This document shows, piece after piece, positions 18,705 through 28,423 of a DNA stretch of 64,000 nt (within the stretch, counting starts at the first letter, position 1; the number at the start of each line of letters is the position of its first letter). The translations under genes were made by a program, and so were the position numbers. The notes beneath the pieces were generated by a model. The model did no database searches. It was not told the DNA's origin and was given only the letters and a program-made list of their open reading frames with translations. This DNA is from Bradyrhizobium prioriisuperbiae (GTDB lineage: Bacteria; Pseudomonadota; Alphaproteobacteria; Rhizobiales; Xanthobacteraceae): the NCBI RefSeq assembly GCF_032397745.1, contig NZ_CP135921.1, positions 5,878,501 to 5,942,500 of the forward strand, given 5' to 3'.

Positions 18705-20201
18705 ATGAAGATGGTTAAGAGCCTTATGCTCGGCACCGCGGCGGGTTTCGTCGCGCTGACCGGCGCACAGGCAGCCGATCTTCCCGTCAAGGCCAAAGCG
18801 GTCGAGTACGTGAAGATTTGCTCCCTCTACGGCGCGGGTTTCTATTACATCCCGGGCACCGACACCTGCATCCGCATCGGTGGTGCGCTGCGTATCGACA
18901 CCTCGATCCATGGCGGCATTTACGACACGCCGTACTGGCAGGGTGGCAACAACGGTGCTGGTCAGTTCAACAAGGACTACTTTCAGACCCGCTCGCGTCT
19001 GAACATGTTCCTGGATACGCGCACCGCCACCGAATACGGCGTTCTGCGTACCTACGCCAACCTGCAGTTCGACTTCACCCGCGGCCGTGAAAACATCGCG
19101 GGCGGCTTCGTCGAAGTCGATTACGCCTTCATCCAGTTCGCTGGCTTCACCTTCGGTAAGGCTGTTTCGCAGTTCGATCCGCAGTGGGCACTCGCCAAGC
19201 CTTACATCACCTCGGGCTTCCTTGCCGGCTCGAACAACGCGACCGGCATCAACCAGCTGGCCTACACTGCCTCGTTCGGCAATGGCGTGTCGGCGACGAT
19301 CTCGGTTGAAGACGCCCAGCCGTACCGCACCGCTGGTGTCATCAATGCGAATCAGCCGTTCGCTCTTCCGTTCACGACCACTCTCCCGAACTACGGAACC
19401 GTGGCGAACACCTTCACCGGTAACGCCTCCGGCGGTGATCACGTTCCGGATATCGTCGGCAACATCCGTGTCGATCAGGCTTGGGGTTCGCTGCACTTCG
19501 GTGCCGCCGCTCACGAAGTTCACGGCACCTACTACAATCCGACGGTTGTCGGCAGCGACTCTGGCAAGCCGTCGTCGACCTGGGGCTATGCCGTCACCGG
19601 CGCTTTCGAGCTGAAGAACCTGCCGACCGGCGTGGGCGACAGTTTGAAGGTTGAAGCCACTTTCGCGAACGGCGCTGCCAAGTACGTCTTCGGCGGCACC
19701 TACGACTCCATCGGCGCTGGCCGCTTCGCGGTTGCCAACGGCAATGGCCTGACCTTCGGTTACGTTCTCGACGGTGTCTATGGCGGTACCAGTTCGGCGA
19801 ATGGCACCGGCATATCCAAGAGCACCGCCTGGGACGTCAGCGCGTACTACGAGCACTACTGGAACCCGGCCTGGCGCACCTCGGTCTTCGGATCATACAG
19901 CCAGATCGACTACGGCTCCGGCGGCAACACGCTGTTGCTGACGGCGATCAATGGCGGCATTGCGCCCCCTCCGGGCGTCGGCAGCACCAAGTTCGCTGTC
20001 GCTCAGATCGGTACGCGTACGGCCTGGACCCCGGTCCAGAACCTGACGCTGTCGGCTGAGTTCATCTACACCCGTCTCGACCAGAACCTGACGGGTACGT
20101 TCGGCGCGGTTGTTCCGGGTTATGGCGCAGCGGCCTTCCCGTTCACTCTCAAGGACGCGAGCCTCTACAACGGTTCGGTTCAGATCCTGCGCAGCTTCTG
20201 A
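18705..20201 (+). CDS. outer-membrane porin (Omp2b/RopA family)
   Basis: A 498-residue porin. The start at 18705 follows TTGGAGG at good spacing; a start 12 nt earlier would include the ribosome site. A signal peptide (MKMVKSLMLGTAAGFVALTG, cleavage after AQA) precedes the mature N-terminus ADLPVKAKAVEYVKIC. The next motif CSLYGAGFYYIPGTDTCIRI holds the paired cysteines found in Hyphomicrobiales porins. The protein ends with Phe (QILRSF), the signal recognised by the BAM complex. Beta-barrel-like alternation and Gly/aromatic-rich strands continue throughout. It is probably a trimeric general diffusion pore and, from its position with its own terminator, monocistronic. Confidence 0.93.
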   Translation: MKMVKSLMLGTAAGFVALTGAQAADLPVKAKAVEYVKICSLYGAGFYYIPGTDTCIRIGGALRIDTSIHGGIYDTPYWQGGNNGAGQFNKDYFQTRSRLNMFLDTRTATEYGVLRTYANLQFDFTRGRENIAGGFVEVDYAFIQFAGFTFGKAVSQFDPQWALAKPYITSGFLAGSNNATGINQLAYTASFGNGVSATISVEDAQPYRTAGVINANQPFALPFTTTLPNYGTVANTFTGNASGGDHVPDIVGNIRVDQAWGSLHFGAAAHEVHGTYYNPTVVGSDSGKPSSTWGYAVTGAFELKNLPTGVGDSLKVEATFANGAAKYVFGGTYDSIGAGRFAVANGNGLTFGYVLDGVYGGTSSANGTGISKSTAWDVSAYYEHYWNPAWRTSVFGSYSQIDYGSGGNTLLLTAINGGIAPPPGVGSTKFAVAQIGTRTAWTPVQNLTLSAEFIYTRLDQNLTGTFGAVVPGYGAAAFPFTLKDASLYNGSVQILRSF

Positions 20202-20240
20202 TCGTTATCGTCTGACGACGATAGCTATCGCAGCTACAAG

Positions 20241-20268
20241 CCCCCGGCGGTCTCCGCCGGGGGTTTTT
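20241..20268 (+). terminator. rho-independent terminator of porin gene
   Basis: A perfect 10-bp stem CCCCCGGCGG/CCGCCGGGGG with a 3-nt loop is followed by TTTTT. It lies 40 nt after the porin stop. Confidence 0.92.
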
Positions 20269-20324
20269 CTTTGGCTCGGTGGTCGTGAAGGGATCGCGGC
20301 GTCAGAGCGGGCGGTTAACAAGAA

Positions 20325-22304
20325 TCAGTCCGGCACCACGATGTGAGCAGGCGCCAGGCCGGCACGATGACGCTCGACCATCGCGGCGAAGGCGGCTTCG
20401 AGATGCCGGGTGAACCGCGCTGTATCGAACAAGGGCGTGTTCAGGCGATGATCGTCCAGTTTCTGTCGGATCGCAGCCAGCCGGTCCGGATGGTTGGCGA
20501 GAGTAACTGCTGACAGCACATAGTCGTCCAGCGTCTCAGTCACCAATTCCGGAAGTTCGATGTTGCGAAGCAGGCTGGCCGCGACCCGGCCGGCGAATGT
20601 CGTGCCCGAACAGGTCAGCAGCGGTAGCCCGGCCCACAGTGCATCGCTGGCGGTGGTGTGGGCGTTGTAGGGCAGGGTGTCGAGGAAGAGATCAGCACAG
20701 CGGTGCCGCGCCAGATGCTCGGCCGGCAGCCTGCGCTCGGCAAAGATGAGGCGACCGCCGTCGACGCCGCGTGCGACCGCTTCGCGTCTCAAGTTCGCCG
20801 CGGCGGCGGGATCGTCCGCCAACAGCCAGAGCACGCTGCCCTCCACCTGCGCCAGGATTTGCATCCAGCGTTCGAAGATGTCGGGCGTGATTTTGTAGAC
20901 GTTGTTGAAACAGCAGAACACCACGCCTTGCGTGGGCAGGCCGCAATCCGCCCGGCTGACAGGCGGCGCGATCTTGCTGCTGCGGTCGTTGGCCTGATAG
21001 CAGTTCGGCAGATAGGCCACCCTTTCCGCGTAGAACGGCTTGTCTGTCTCGGGCAGCACATGCCGGTCCGCGATGATGTAATCCATATAGCTGGCGCCCA
21101 ACGTCCCGGGAAACCCGAGATAATTGACCTGGATGGGCGCCGCGCGCCGCGCGAACACGCGGGTGCGCTCCTCGCCAAAATAGCCGTTCAGGTTGACCAG
21201 GATATCGATCTGCTGATCACGGATTGCCGTGACGGCGTCGGGATCGGCGAGCCCCCGGATCGGCAGCACGCGGTGCACCGCGGCGTCGATCCGCTGTCGC
21301 GTCTCGCTGCCGTCGTCCCAGCCATTATCGATCGCCGTGATCTCGAACAGATCCTTGTCGTGCTGCTCCAGCACGCCGACCAAAAGCAGCGAGGTGGCCT
21401 GTTGCCGGAATTCGCCGGAGAGATAGCCGATCCGGATCTTGCCGTTTGCAGCCGGTGACGGACGCGGAGCGGTCCTGACGTTCGGCGGAAACCGCGTGTC
21501 GCTGAACAGTTTCGCACACTGCTGCAGGCTTTGCTGCGATGTCGCCAGGCCCTGCCAGCTGAAGGGTTCCGTGGCGAGTTTTCCGGCGGCGATATCGCGC
21601 TCGATATCGGCGATCAAGGGTGCGATCCCGTCCCAGTCGCACGTCAGCATCTTCTCGTGGACGAGGGAGCCTTTCAGAAAAGGCAATTTCGGATCGATCT
21701 GCAGGGCTTTTTCGTAGGCGCGCGCGGCCTCCTCATGACGTTGCAATTGGTGAAACACGAAGCCGCGACCGAACCATGCCTCGGCGAGGTTTGGATTCAG
21801 CGCCAGCGCCTGGTCGTGCGCCGCAAGCGCCTCGTCGTATTTTTTGAGGTCCGCAAGCGATCTGGCCTTGTTGAAATAGGCCGCGGCATAACGGGGATTG
21901 ATCGAGAGGGCCTTTTCGAAATCATCGATCGCCCGAACGGGATCCTTCAGATCGTTCAGCACGGTGCCGCGATTGTTCCAACTGTCGGCATTGCCGGGAT
22001 TGAGGCCGATCGCCTGGCTGAAACGCGCGAGCGCTTCATCCGGCCGGCCCAGGGCTTTCAGCACCAGCCCGTAATTGTAGAACGTCGCATCGGATGTCGC
22101 GTTCACTTTCAGGGCGGTCTGCAGATACGGCTCGGCTTCGCCGTACTTCTTCTGGCTCATAAGGATCGCGGCCAGAATATTGAGGGCTGCGGGATGTCTC
22201 GTCTCTTTCCGCAGGAGCTGCTTGAACTGGCGCTCGGCCTCTTCGAGCCGTCCCTGCTGGAACGAGGACATCGCACGTTGGAATAGTTCAGCCGTCGTGG
22301 CCAT
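20325..22304 (-). CDS. TPR-repeat O-GlcNAc-transferase-like protein (GT41/SPINDLY family)
   Basis: 659 residues. The first 210 or so are about six tetratricopeptide repeats (for example NPGNADSWNNRGTVLNDLKD and NPNLAEAWFGRGFVFHQLQR). Residues about 285-640 form the GT41 catalytic region: RIGYLSGEF, AAPIQVNYLGFPGTLGASYM, FCCFNNVYKITPDIFERWM and the nucleotide-sugar motif DTLPYNAHTTASDALWAGLP. The family moves a sugar from a nucleotide donor to protein Ser/Thr. The His expected after EFR (equivalent to the human OGT His in NHPTS) is Gln302 here, so activity on the classic mechanism is doubtful. Acceptor unknown. Its start is close behind, and on the same strand as, the hydrolase at 22319. Confidence 0.88.
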   Translation of the reverse strand: MATTAELFQRAMSSFQQGRLEEAERQFKQLLRKETRHPAALNILAAILMSQKKYGEAEPYLQTALKVNATSDATFYNYGLVLKALGRPDEALARFSQAIGLNPGNADSWNNRGTVLNDLKDPVRAIDDFEKALSINPRYAAAYFNKARSLADLKKYDEALAAHDQALALNPNLAEAWFGRGFVFHQLQRHEEAARAYEKALQIDPKLPFLKGSLVHEKMLTCDWDGIAPLIADIERDIAAGKLATEPFSWQGLATSQQSLQQCAKLFSDTRFPPNVRTAPRPSPAANGKIRIGYLSGEFRQQATSLLLVGVLEQHDKDLFEITAIDNGWDDGSETRQRIDAAVHRVLPIRGLADPDAVTAIRDQQIDILVNLNGYFGEERTRVFARRAAPIQVNYLGFPGTLGASYMDYIIADRHVLPETDKPFYAERVAYLPNCYQANDRSSKIAPPVSRADCGLPTQGVVFCCFNNVYKITPDIFERWMQILAQVEGSVLWLLADDPAAAANLRREAVARGVDGGRLIFAERRLPAEHLARHRCADLFLDTLPYNAHTTASDALWAGLPLLTCSGTTFAGRVAASLLRNIELPELVTETLDDYVLSAVTLANHPDRLAAIRQKLDDHRLNTPLFDTARFTRHLEAAFAAMVERHRAGLAPAHIVVPD

Positions 22305-22318
22305 GGGCGTGCGAGCGA

Positions 22319-23203
22319 TTATGCGGCGCGGTCGCAGCGTGCGCAGAACGCGGCGATGCGGGCGATGGTTGGCGCGTCCGCCAGCAACGGCGCATGGCCC
22401 TGGTCGGCGACCGTGACCAACGCGAGATCGGGATGATGAGCCGCCATCTTTTCGACGGTTGCTCGGCTCAACAGGTCGGAGAGAGCGCCATGGATCAGCA
22501 TCATCGGCAGATCCTTCATGGCGTCGAATGCCTCCCAGAGCTTCGGTAGAGGCGCGTCCGGATCCAGGCCGGCGAGGGTCTGGGCCAGGGCCGGATCGTA
22601 GGTCTGTTCGAAGCGCCCGTCAGTTTCCCGCCAGGCTCGCCCTGCCCAGGCCAACCAGCCGGCCTCGTCGAGATTCGGGAAATCGCTTGCGAACATGGTC
22701 CTGATCGCGTTGGCCGCGTCGTCCCACGACGTCGGCGTCGGCCGGATCCCCACATACCCCTTGATCTTCAACAGACCCGTCATCTCGAGCGCCGGGCCGA
22801 TGTCGTTGAGCACGACGGCCGCGAGCAGCGGCGATTGCGACGCGGCCATCACCATGGAGATCAGACCGCCGCGCGAGGTGCCGATCACGATGGCCTTGCC
22901 GATGCCGAGATGGGTGGCGACCGCAAGCACGTCGCCCATTTCCACCGGTACGGCGTATTTTGCCGGATCCGGATCGTGGTCGGACAGTCCCCGGCCGCGA
23001 TAGTCGATCGCGACGACACGGCGGGGGGTGTTGGGATCTTCGGCTAGTACTTGAGCGAGAACCTCGAAATCGGCGGTCGTGCGCGTGAGGCCAGGCAGGC
23101 ACAGCACTGGCAGCGCACTGCTGGCTGCGGGACCGATCTCACGGGCATGCAGCCTCAGGCCGTCGGCGGACGCGCAAAAAACATCATGAAATTGGGCTGG
23201 CAT
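22319..23203 (-). CDS. alpha/beta hydrolase
   Basis: 294 residues of the alpha/beta fold. PVLCLPGLTRTTADFEVLAQ gives the oxyanion turn, DYRGRGLSDHDPD is the conserved strand-4 turn, the nucleophile elbow is IGTSRGG (Ser), the acid is probably Asp in HGALSDLLS and the base His is in VADQGHAPLL. The family covers esterases and lipases; the substrate cannot be told. It lies 14 nt upstream of the GT41 gene in the same direction, so they may be co-transcribed, and 49 nt downstream of the lytic transglycosylase gene. Confidence 0.87.
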   Translation of the reverse strand: MPAQFHDVFCASADGLRLHAREIGPAASSALPVLCLPGLTRTTADFEVLAQVLAEDPNTPRRVVAIDYRGRGLSDHDPDPAKYAVPVEMGDVLAVATHLGIGKAIVIGTSRGGLISMVMAASQSPLLAAVVLNDIGPALEMTGLLKIKGYVGIRPTPTSWDDAANAIRTMFASDFPNLDEAGWLAWAGRAWRETDGRFEQTYDPALAQTLAGLDPDAPLPKLWEAFDAMKDLPMMLIHGALSDLLSRATVEKMAAHHPDLALVTVADQGHAPLLADAPTIARIAAFCARCDRAA

Positions 23204-23252
23204 GTCGGCGGTCTCGGGCTGGGAGGGACGCGAAACGGAAGCGAGCCCAACT

Positions 23253-25454
23253 CTATTCTACCGCCGCCCCCCGGCGCAAATCGGCCTCGATCTGCAGGTG
23301 CGATCCGCCGCCGAAGCGGGCGCGATAGACCTGCACGTTCTCCATCACCCGCTGAACATAATTGCGGGTCTCGGAGAACGGGATTTTCTCGACCCAGTCC
23401 ACCGCATCGACATTGGGATCGCGCGGATCGCCATAACGCTCGATCCACTTCCTGACGCTGCCGCGCCCGGCATTGTAGCCGGCAAAGGTCAGGATGTAGG
23501 AGCCGCGATAGTCCTCGATCAGGCCGCCGAGCTCGGCTGCGCCGATCGAGGCATTGTAGGACGGGTCTGACAGCAGCCGTTTCTGGTCGAACACCTCGCC
23601 GTATTTCTTGGTGACGTATTTGCCGGCCGCCGGCGTCACTTGCAGCAGGCCCATCGCGTTGGCGCTGGACACCACCTTGGGATTGAACGCGCTTTCCTGC
23701 CGGGCGATCGCGAACACCACGCTGCGCTCGACCTCAGGCCCGACGGTCTTGTATTTGGGGATGCCGGAAACGGGGTAGGCATAATGGTCGAACGGCAGTC
23801 CGCGGTTGAGCGCGGCCTTGCCCAACAGCAGCATGCCGCGGGCATCGTTGTTGCGCTGTGCCAGTTCGCCAAGCGCCGCCAGCGCATCGGGATCGTCGGT
23901 GCGTTCGCCCATCTCGGCGAGGATCGGGATCGCGATTTCGCCTTCGTCGAGCGCGTACAAAAGCTCCACGGCGCGCACCACCTCCAGCCGCTCGCTGCCG
24001 CGCGCACGCGACGGCGCTTCGCGCAGGCCGAGTTGCGGCAAGCCGAGCTTCGCGCGTGCGAGCTGGCCGTAATAGCTGGTCGATTGCGTGGCGGCTGACT
24101 GATAGGCCGCACGCGCGTCCTGCGTCCGGCCCATCGCTTCGGCTGCGCGCCCCTGCCAATAGCCGGCGCGGGCGATCGCCGTGGGATTGCTGCTGTCGAC
24201 ACCGATGCGGGCAAAATGCTGGGCCGCGGTCGCCGGATCATTGAGAAAGCGTAGAGCGATCCAGCCGGCGGTGAACTCCTGCTCGGTCTTGTAGATGTCG
24301 CGCGCCGGCAGCGCCGCATCGCGGGCAATGAGATAGGCGTTACGCGCGTCGTTCTGGTCGAGTAGCTTGCGGGCGAGCAGACGGCGCTCGATCCACCATT
24401 CGTCGACATTGATCAGCCGCCCCGCATCGCGCGGCGCGTTGAGCATCAATTGGGCTGCTTCCGTGTATTTTTCGTCGCGGCGAAATTGCTGGATACGGCC
24501 AAAAATAAAGCTGGGATCGCCGTGCAGCTCACGCGGCACCGCGTCGAGCAGCGCCTTCAGATTGTCCGACTTGCCGTTGCCGGCAAGGCGCGCCTTCACC
24601 AGCGCCACGTAGCCTGCGCCGAGCCGCTGCGCCGAGCGCATGGCGGTCTCGCGATCATTGGCATATAGCGCGTAATCCATCCGCGCCTTGTGGTCGCCGC
24701 CGTTCAGCAGGGCGCCGAACTGGTCGAGCACTGCCGACTCGGTGTCGCCGGACATGGTGTCGCCACGCCAGGCCTCGCGAACAAGCCGCTCCGCATTGCG
24801 ACGATCGCCGCGTGCAAGCAGCGTCCGCGCCATCACCAGCCGGCCTTTGCCGGAGATCGGTTCTTCGTTGCCGAACCAGCTCAGAGCCGTGGCGTCGTCG
24901 CGCTTGTCATCCCACAGCGCAGCTTCACCGCGCCGGCGCAGGAAGGTCTGGCTCGGCCAGCTCGGATTGGCGCTGAGGAAAGCGCGATAGCGCTCGACGG
25001 TGGCGCCATTGTTGTCGCTGCGAAGAATAATCCATTCGGCGAGTTTGCGCGCGACCGGATCGCCGATCCCGGCCGCAATCTGGGTTGCCCCTGCCGGATC
25101 CTTCTTGGTGCGGATCTGCTCGATGACTTCTTCAACGGCTTGTGCGTCGGCCTGTGGCGTCGACGAACTCGCCGACATCGCCAGCGGTGCATGGGGTTTC
25201 CGCGGCGCGGGTGCGGCACGGGTGGCGGCCTGCGACGGGGTCACCGCGGTGGAGGGGCCCGTTTTCGTGGCGACCGCCTTGGCCTCGATGAGTTTGACCG
25301 GCGGGGAGGCAGGAACGGTGCTGCGCGAGGTTGGCCGCGGTTTCGGTAGCGGGACCCCGGAGGCGGCCGGCGGCGCCAGCGCGCACACGGCGATCAAAAG
25401 ACCGGCGGCAAGCGCCGTCGATCGCAGGGCGGATGCGCGGGCGGACGGCGTCAC
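23253..25454 (-). CDS. soluble lytic murein transglycosylase (SLT family)
   Basis: 733 residues with an N-terminal signal peptide (ALRSTALAAGLLIAVCALAP, cleavage near residue 32), a Pro/Ala-rich linker, then a long alpha-helical superhelix from about 105 to 560 like the U-domain of Slt70. The C-terminal SLT domain starts near 572; Glu587 in ARQESAFNPK is the catalytic acid, followed by SSANAMGLLQVTPAAGKYV and the late motif AGYNAGRGSVRKWIERYGDP. It cleaves peptidoglycan glycan strands to anhydro-muropeptides in the periplasm, aiding wall turnover or insertion of envelope machines. Divergent from dapA. Confidence 0.93.
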   Translation of the reverse strand: MTPSARASALRSTALAAGLLIAVCALAPPAASGVPLPKPRPTSRSTVPASPPVKLIEAKAVATKTGPSTAVTPSQAATRAAPAPRKPHAPLAMSASSSTPQADAQAVEEVIEQIRTKKDPAGATQIAAGIGDPVARKLAEWIILRSDNNGATVERYRAFLSANPSWPSQTFLRRRGEAALWDDKRDDATALSWFGNEEPISGKGRLVMARTLLARGDRRNAERLVREAWRGDTMSGDTESAVLDQFGALLNGGDHKARMDYALYANDRETAMRSAQRLGAGYVALVKARLAGNGKSDNLKALLDAVPRELHGDPSFIFGRIQQFRRDEKYTEAAQLMLNAPRDAGRLINVDEWWIERRLLARKLLDQNDARNAYLIARDAALPARDIYKTEQEFTAGWIALRFLNDPATAAQHFARIGVDSSNPTAIARAGYWQGRAAEAMGRTQDARAAYQSAATQSTSYYGQLARAKLGLPQLGLREAPSRARGSERLEVVRAVELLYALDEGEIAIPILAEMGERTDDPDALAALGELAQRNNDARGMLLLGKAALNRGLPFDHYAYPVSGIPKYKTVGPEVERSVVFAIARQESAFNPKVVSSANAMGLLQVTPAAGKYVTKKYGEVFDQKRLLSDPSYNASIGAAELGGLIEDYRGSYILTFAGYNAGRGSVRKWIERYGDPRDPNVDAVDWVEKIPFSETRNYVQRVMENVQVYRARFGGGSHLQIEADLRRGAAVE

Positions 25455-25700
25455 CTTGGGCCTCGATGGCGAATCACGCTTGGCTCTCGGAACAGGTTCT
25501 ATTTCATTGAGTTTTTAGACAAAACATTAAATATGTTATCAGGTCGTTATCATCGCCCAGCACGGCGGAATCACGACTTTGCCGGGTTACCATGGTGCTT
25601 TCCTCCATGGCCCAGACCCGGTATCAATCCCGGTCCGAATTCGGGCAGTAATTCAAGGCACAATTGAGGAAGCCGCAAAGGCGGTGGTCGGAGCAGGAAC

Positions 25701-26591
25701 ATGGCAGGCAAGACGAATTTCCGGGGATCCTACACTGCCTTGGTCACGCCGTTCAAAAACGGCGCGCTGGACGAGGCCGGGTTCCGGCAATTCGTGAACT
25801 GGCAGATCTCCGAGGGAACTCATGGCTTGGTGCCCGTGGGCACCACCGGCGAAAGCCCGACCGTCGATCACGAGGAGCACCAGCGTGTGGTCGAATGGTG
25901 CATCGACGAGGCGAAGGGGCGGGTGCCGGTCATTGCCGGTGCTGGTTCCAATTCGACCGCAGAAGCGATCGGGCTGTCGCAGCATGCGGAAAAGGCCGGT
26001 GCCGCGGCGGTCCTGGTCGTGACGCCATACTACAACAAGCCGACCCAGGAAGGGCTCTACCAGCACTTCAAGGCGATCAATGATGCGATCGGCATTCCGA
26101 TCATCATCTACAATATTCCGGGGCGCTCGATCATCGACATGTCGGTCGACACCATGAAGCGGCTGTACGACCTGAAGAACATCGCTGGCGTCAAGGATGC
26201 GACCGCGAATCCGGTACGGGTGTCGCAACAGCGGGCCGCGCTGGGCGAAGGCTTCAATCAGCTGTCGGGCGAGGATGGCACCGCGCTTGCGTTCAACGCC
26301 CATGGCGGGCACGGCTGCATTTCGGTGACGTCCAACGTGGCGCCGCGGCTCTGCTCGGAATTTCAGAGCGCGTGCCAGCGTGGTGACTATGCCCAGGCTC
26401 TGCAACTGCAGGACAAGCTGATGCCGCTGCACGTCAACCTGTTCATCGAGACCAATCCGTCGCCGGTGAAATATGCGCTGTCGTTGCTCGGAAAAATGAG
26501 TGCCGATGTGCGCCTGCCGATGGTGCCTGTCTCCGAGCCGACCAAGGCCGCGGTGCGCAGCGCGATGGTTCATGCGGGGCTGCTGAACTAG
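25701..26591 (+). CDS. dapA: 4-hydroxy-tetrahydrodipicolinate synthase
   Basis: 296 residues, the normal length. It condenses pyruvate with aspartate semialdehyde in the lysine/diaminopimelate pathway. The Schiff-base Lys is Lys165 in [10 protein letters not shown], with Thr48/Thr49 in [10 protein letters not shown], Tyr137 in [10 protein letters not shown] and the substrate-binding Arg142; these align to Lys161, Thr44/45, Tyr133 and Arg138 of the E. coli enzyme. [11 protein letters not shown] and [15 protein letters not shown] are further family signatures. GGAGCAGGAAC stands before the ATG. Lysine-feedback residues were not examined in detail. Confidence 0.96.
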   Translation: MAGKTNFRGSYTALVTPFKNGALDEAGFRQFVNWQISEGTHGLVPVGTTGESPTVDHEEHQRVVEWCIDEAKGRVPVIAGAGSNSTAEAIGLSQHAEKAGAAAVLVVTPYYNKPTQEGLYQHFKAINDAIGIPIIIYNIPGRSIIDMSVDTMKRLYDLKNIAGVKDATANPVRVSQQRAALGEGFNQLSGEDGTALAFNAHGGHGCISVTSNVAPRLCSEFQSACQRGDYAQALQLQDKLMPLHVNLFIETNPSPVKYALSLLGKMSADVRLPMVPVSEPTKAAVRSAMVHAGLLN

Positions 26592-26726
26592 AAGCTGTGT
26601 GCAGAGGCCAAAACAGCGCTCGGTCGCGTGGCCGAGTTTTCGAATTTCCCTTGAGATTTTAGGCCCTTAGCGCCATATGTAGTTCTGCGGTCGCGCTTGG
26701 GGAGAACGCAGGCCCCGGATGTCGGG

Positions 26727-26760
26727 GAAAACCGGTTTCCCCTTTTCCTGATCATGCTCT
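26727..26760. repeat. partial copy of the GAGCATGATC palindromic repeat
   Basis: The segment GGAAAACCGGTTTCCCC followed by TTTTCCTGATCATGCTC resembles one arm and the centre of the complete repeat at 33686-33734, in reverse orientation with a few changes. The opposite outer arm is missing. It lies in the dapA-mscL gap. Confidence 0.65.
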
Positions 26761-26824
26761 AGGTTTTGGGCCGTGGAGAGAAACCCGTTTGCTCCACTCT
26801 TGAAAGTGAAAGGGAGGGCTGCAC

Positions 26825-27244
26825 GTGCTCAAGGAATTCCGTGAATTCGCCATGAAGGGCAACGTCGTCGATCTCGCGGTCGGCGTCATCATTGGCGCGG
26901 CATTCGGCTCCATCGTCACATCGATGGTCGCCGACATCATCATGCCGATCATCGGCGCCATCACCGGCGGTCTTGATTTCTCCAACTACTTCACGGCGCT
27001 TTCGGCCAAGGTCAATGCCGGCAATCTCGCCGATGCCAAGAAGCAAGGCGCGGTGTTGGCCTGGGGCAATTTCCTGACGCTTGTACTGAACTTCCTGATC
27101 GTGGCCTTCGTGCTGTTCATCGTTATTCGCCTGATAAACAGACTGAAGAAGCAGGATGCCGCAGCACCCGCCGCGCCGCCGGCCCCGACCAAGGATCAGG
27201 AACTGCTGACGGAAATTCGCGACCTTCTCAAGCAGCGAGCCTGA
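26825..27244 (+). CDS. mscL: large-conductance mechanosensitive channel
   Basis: 139 residues with a GTG start behind AAAGGGAGGG. The N-terminal amphipathic helix [20 protein letters not shown] and first membrane helix [20 protein letters not shown] are near-invariant in MscL. The second helix is near residues 77-101 ([20 protein letters not shown]), and the charged C-terminal bundle [15 protein letters not shown] ends the protein. Homopentameric inner-membrane emergency valve opening at high membrane tension on hypo-osmotic shock. Confidence 0.96.
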   Translation: MLKEFREFAMKGNVVDLAVGVIIGAAFGSIVTSMVADIIMPIIGAITGGLDFSNYFTALSAKVNAGNLADAKKQGAVLAWGNFLTLVLNFLIVAFVLFIVIRLINRLKKQDAAAPAAPPAPTKDQELLTEIRDLLKQRA

Positions 27245-27328
27245 ACTCTCGCAGGACAGCGAAGCGGGATCTGATTCGGCCGCTCTCGGACGTGTTATTC
27301 CTGAATCAGCCCCATTGATGATTAGCGG

Positions 27329-27349
27329 GCCCGGTTTGTCGAACCGGGC
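27329..27349 (+). terminator. hairpin between mscL and smpB
   Basis: GCCCGGTT and AACCGGGC form a perfect 8-bp stem with a 5-nt loop. There is no T-tract; instead the smpB ribosome site CGGAGG starts two bases later. It may be a weak terminator for mscL or a leader structure next to the smpB ribosome site. Confidence 0.5.
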
Positions 27350-27367
27350 TCGGAGGACGTTGAGACG

Positions 27368-27841
27368 ATGACTGAGAAGACCAAGCGCGCGATCAAGGTC
27401 GTGGCCGAGAATCGCAAGGCGCGCTTCAACTATGCGATCGAGGACACGATCGAGACCGGCATCGCCCTGACCGGTACCGAGGTCAAATCGATTCGCAACG
27501 GCAAGAGCACGATCGCGGAGTCCTATGCGGATCCGCGCGCCGGTGAGATCTGGCTCGTCAACGCCAACATCCCGGAATATTTGCAGGCCAACCGCTTCAA
27601 CCATGAGCCGCGGCGGCCACGGAAATTGCTGCTGCACAAGCGCCAGATCAACAAGCTGATCGGTGCCGTGGAGCGCGAAGGCATGACGCTGATTCCGCTG
27701 AAGCTGTATTTCAACGAGCGGGGGCGGGCGAAACTGGAGCTGGCGCTGGCCAAGGGCAAGAAGTTGCACGACAAGCGCGAGACCGAAAAGAAGCGCGACT
27801 GGAGTCGCGAGAAGGGCCGCCTGCTGCGGGCCAGGGGGTAA
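27368..27841 (+). CDS. smpB: SsrA-binding protein SmpB
   Basis: 157 residues. Family motifs are [39 protein letters not shown] near residue 38 and a basic C-terminal tail [20 protein letters not shown] that enters the ribosomal A site. SmpB binds tmRNA and delivers it to stalled ribosomes for trans-translation. The tmRNA gene itself is not in this window. A peroxiredoxin gene starts 6 nt after its stop. Confidence 0.96.
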   Translation: MTEKTKRAIKVVAENRKARFNYAIEDTIETGIALTGTEVKSIRNGKSTIAESYADPRAGEIWLVNANIPEYLQANRFNHEPRRPRKLLLHKRQINKLIGAVEREGMTLIPLKLYFNERGRAKLELALAKGKKLHDKRETEKKRDWSREKGRLLRARG

Positions 27842-27847
27842 CGTCTC

Positions 27848-28423
27848 ATGAATCAGTCCAACCTGACCGATGTCGACTGGAGCAAGATTCCGGCGCCGGA
27901 AGACGATGGCGCCGCGCGGCATCTGCCGGGGATGACGGTGGCTTCAGTCAACCTCCCGGCGACCGACGGATCGTCGATTGATCTGTCCGCTCTGTCCGGC
28001 CGCGTCGTGCTGTTTGCCTATCCCCGAACTGGTGAGCCCGGCAAGATCGGCCTCACCGACGATTGGGACATGATTCCGGGTGCGCGCGGCTGCACACCGC
28101 AGACGTGTGCGTTCCGCGATCTCCATGCGGACTTGAAAGCGGGCGGTGCGGATCATGTGTTCGGGCTGTCGACCCAGAGCCCGTCATATCAGGGAGAGAT
28201 GGTTGAACGCCTTCACGTTCCGTTTCCCGTGCTCTCCGATGAGCGCCTCGCGTTCGCGATTGCGATGAAACTGCCGACCATGACAGTCGCCGATCAAACC
28301 CTGATCAAGCGCCTCGCTGTGATCATCGATGCGGCGCGGATCGTGCACGTCTTCTACCCGGTGTTTCCGCCGGATCGTAACGCGGGCGACGTGCTGGCCT
28401 GGCTCAAGGCGCATCCGCGCTAA
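27848..28423 (+). CDS. PrxQ-like peroxiredoxin
   Basis: 191 residues with the thioredoxin-fold Prx core. The peroxidatic Cys is probably Cys82 and the resolving Cys is Cys87 in GARGCTPQTCAFRD, the C-X4-C spacing of the PrxQ/BCP group. YPRTGEPG near residue 59 replaces the usual YPKDDTPG. It reduces hydroperoxides with thioredoxin-type donors in the cytoplasm. It follows smpB by 6 nt, so they are likely co-transcribed. Its stop overlaps by 4 nt the stop of the convergent DUF2066 gene. Confidence 0.9.
   Translation: MNQSNLTDVDWSKIPAPEDDGAARHLPGMTVASVNLPATDGSSIDLSALSGRVVLFAYPRTGEPGKIGLTDDWDMIPGARGCTPQTCAFRDLHADLKAGGADHVFGLSTQSPSYQGEMVERLHVPFPVLSDERLAFAIAMKLPTMTVADQTLIKRLAVIIDAARIVHVFYPVFPPDRNAGDVLAWLKAHPR

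Noticed and set aside
18654..19856. Minus-strand frame of 400 codons opposite the porin
   Set aside because: The porin has a signal peptide, ribosome site and terminator; the antisense frame has none.
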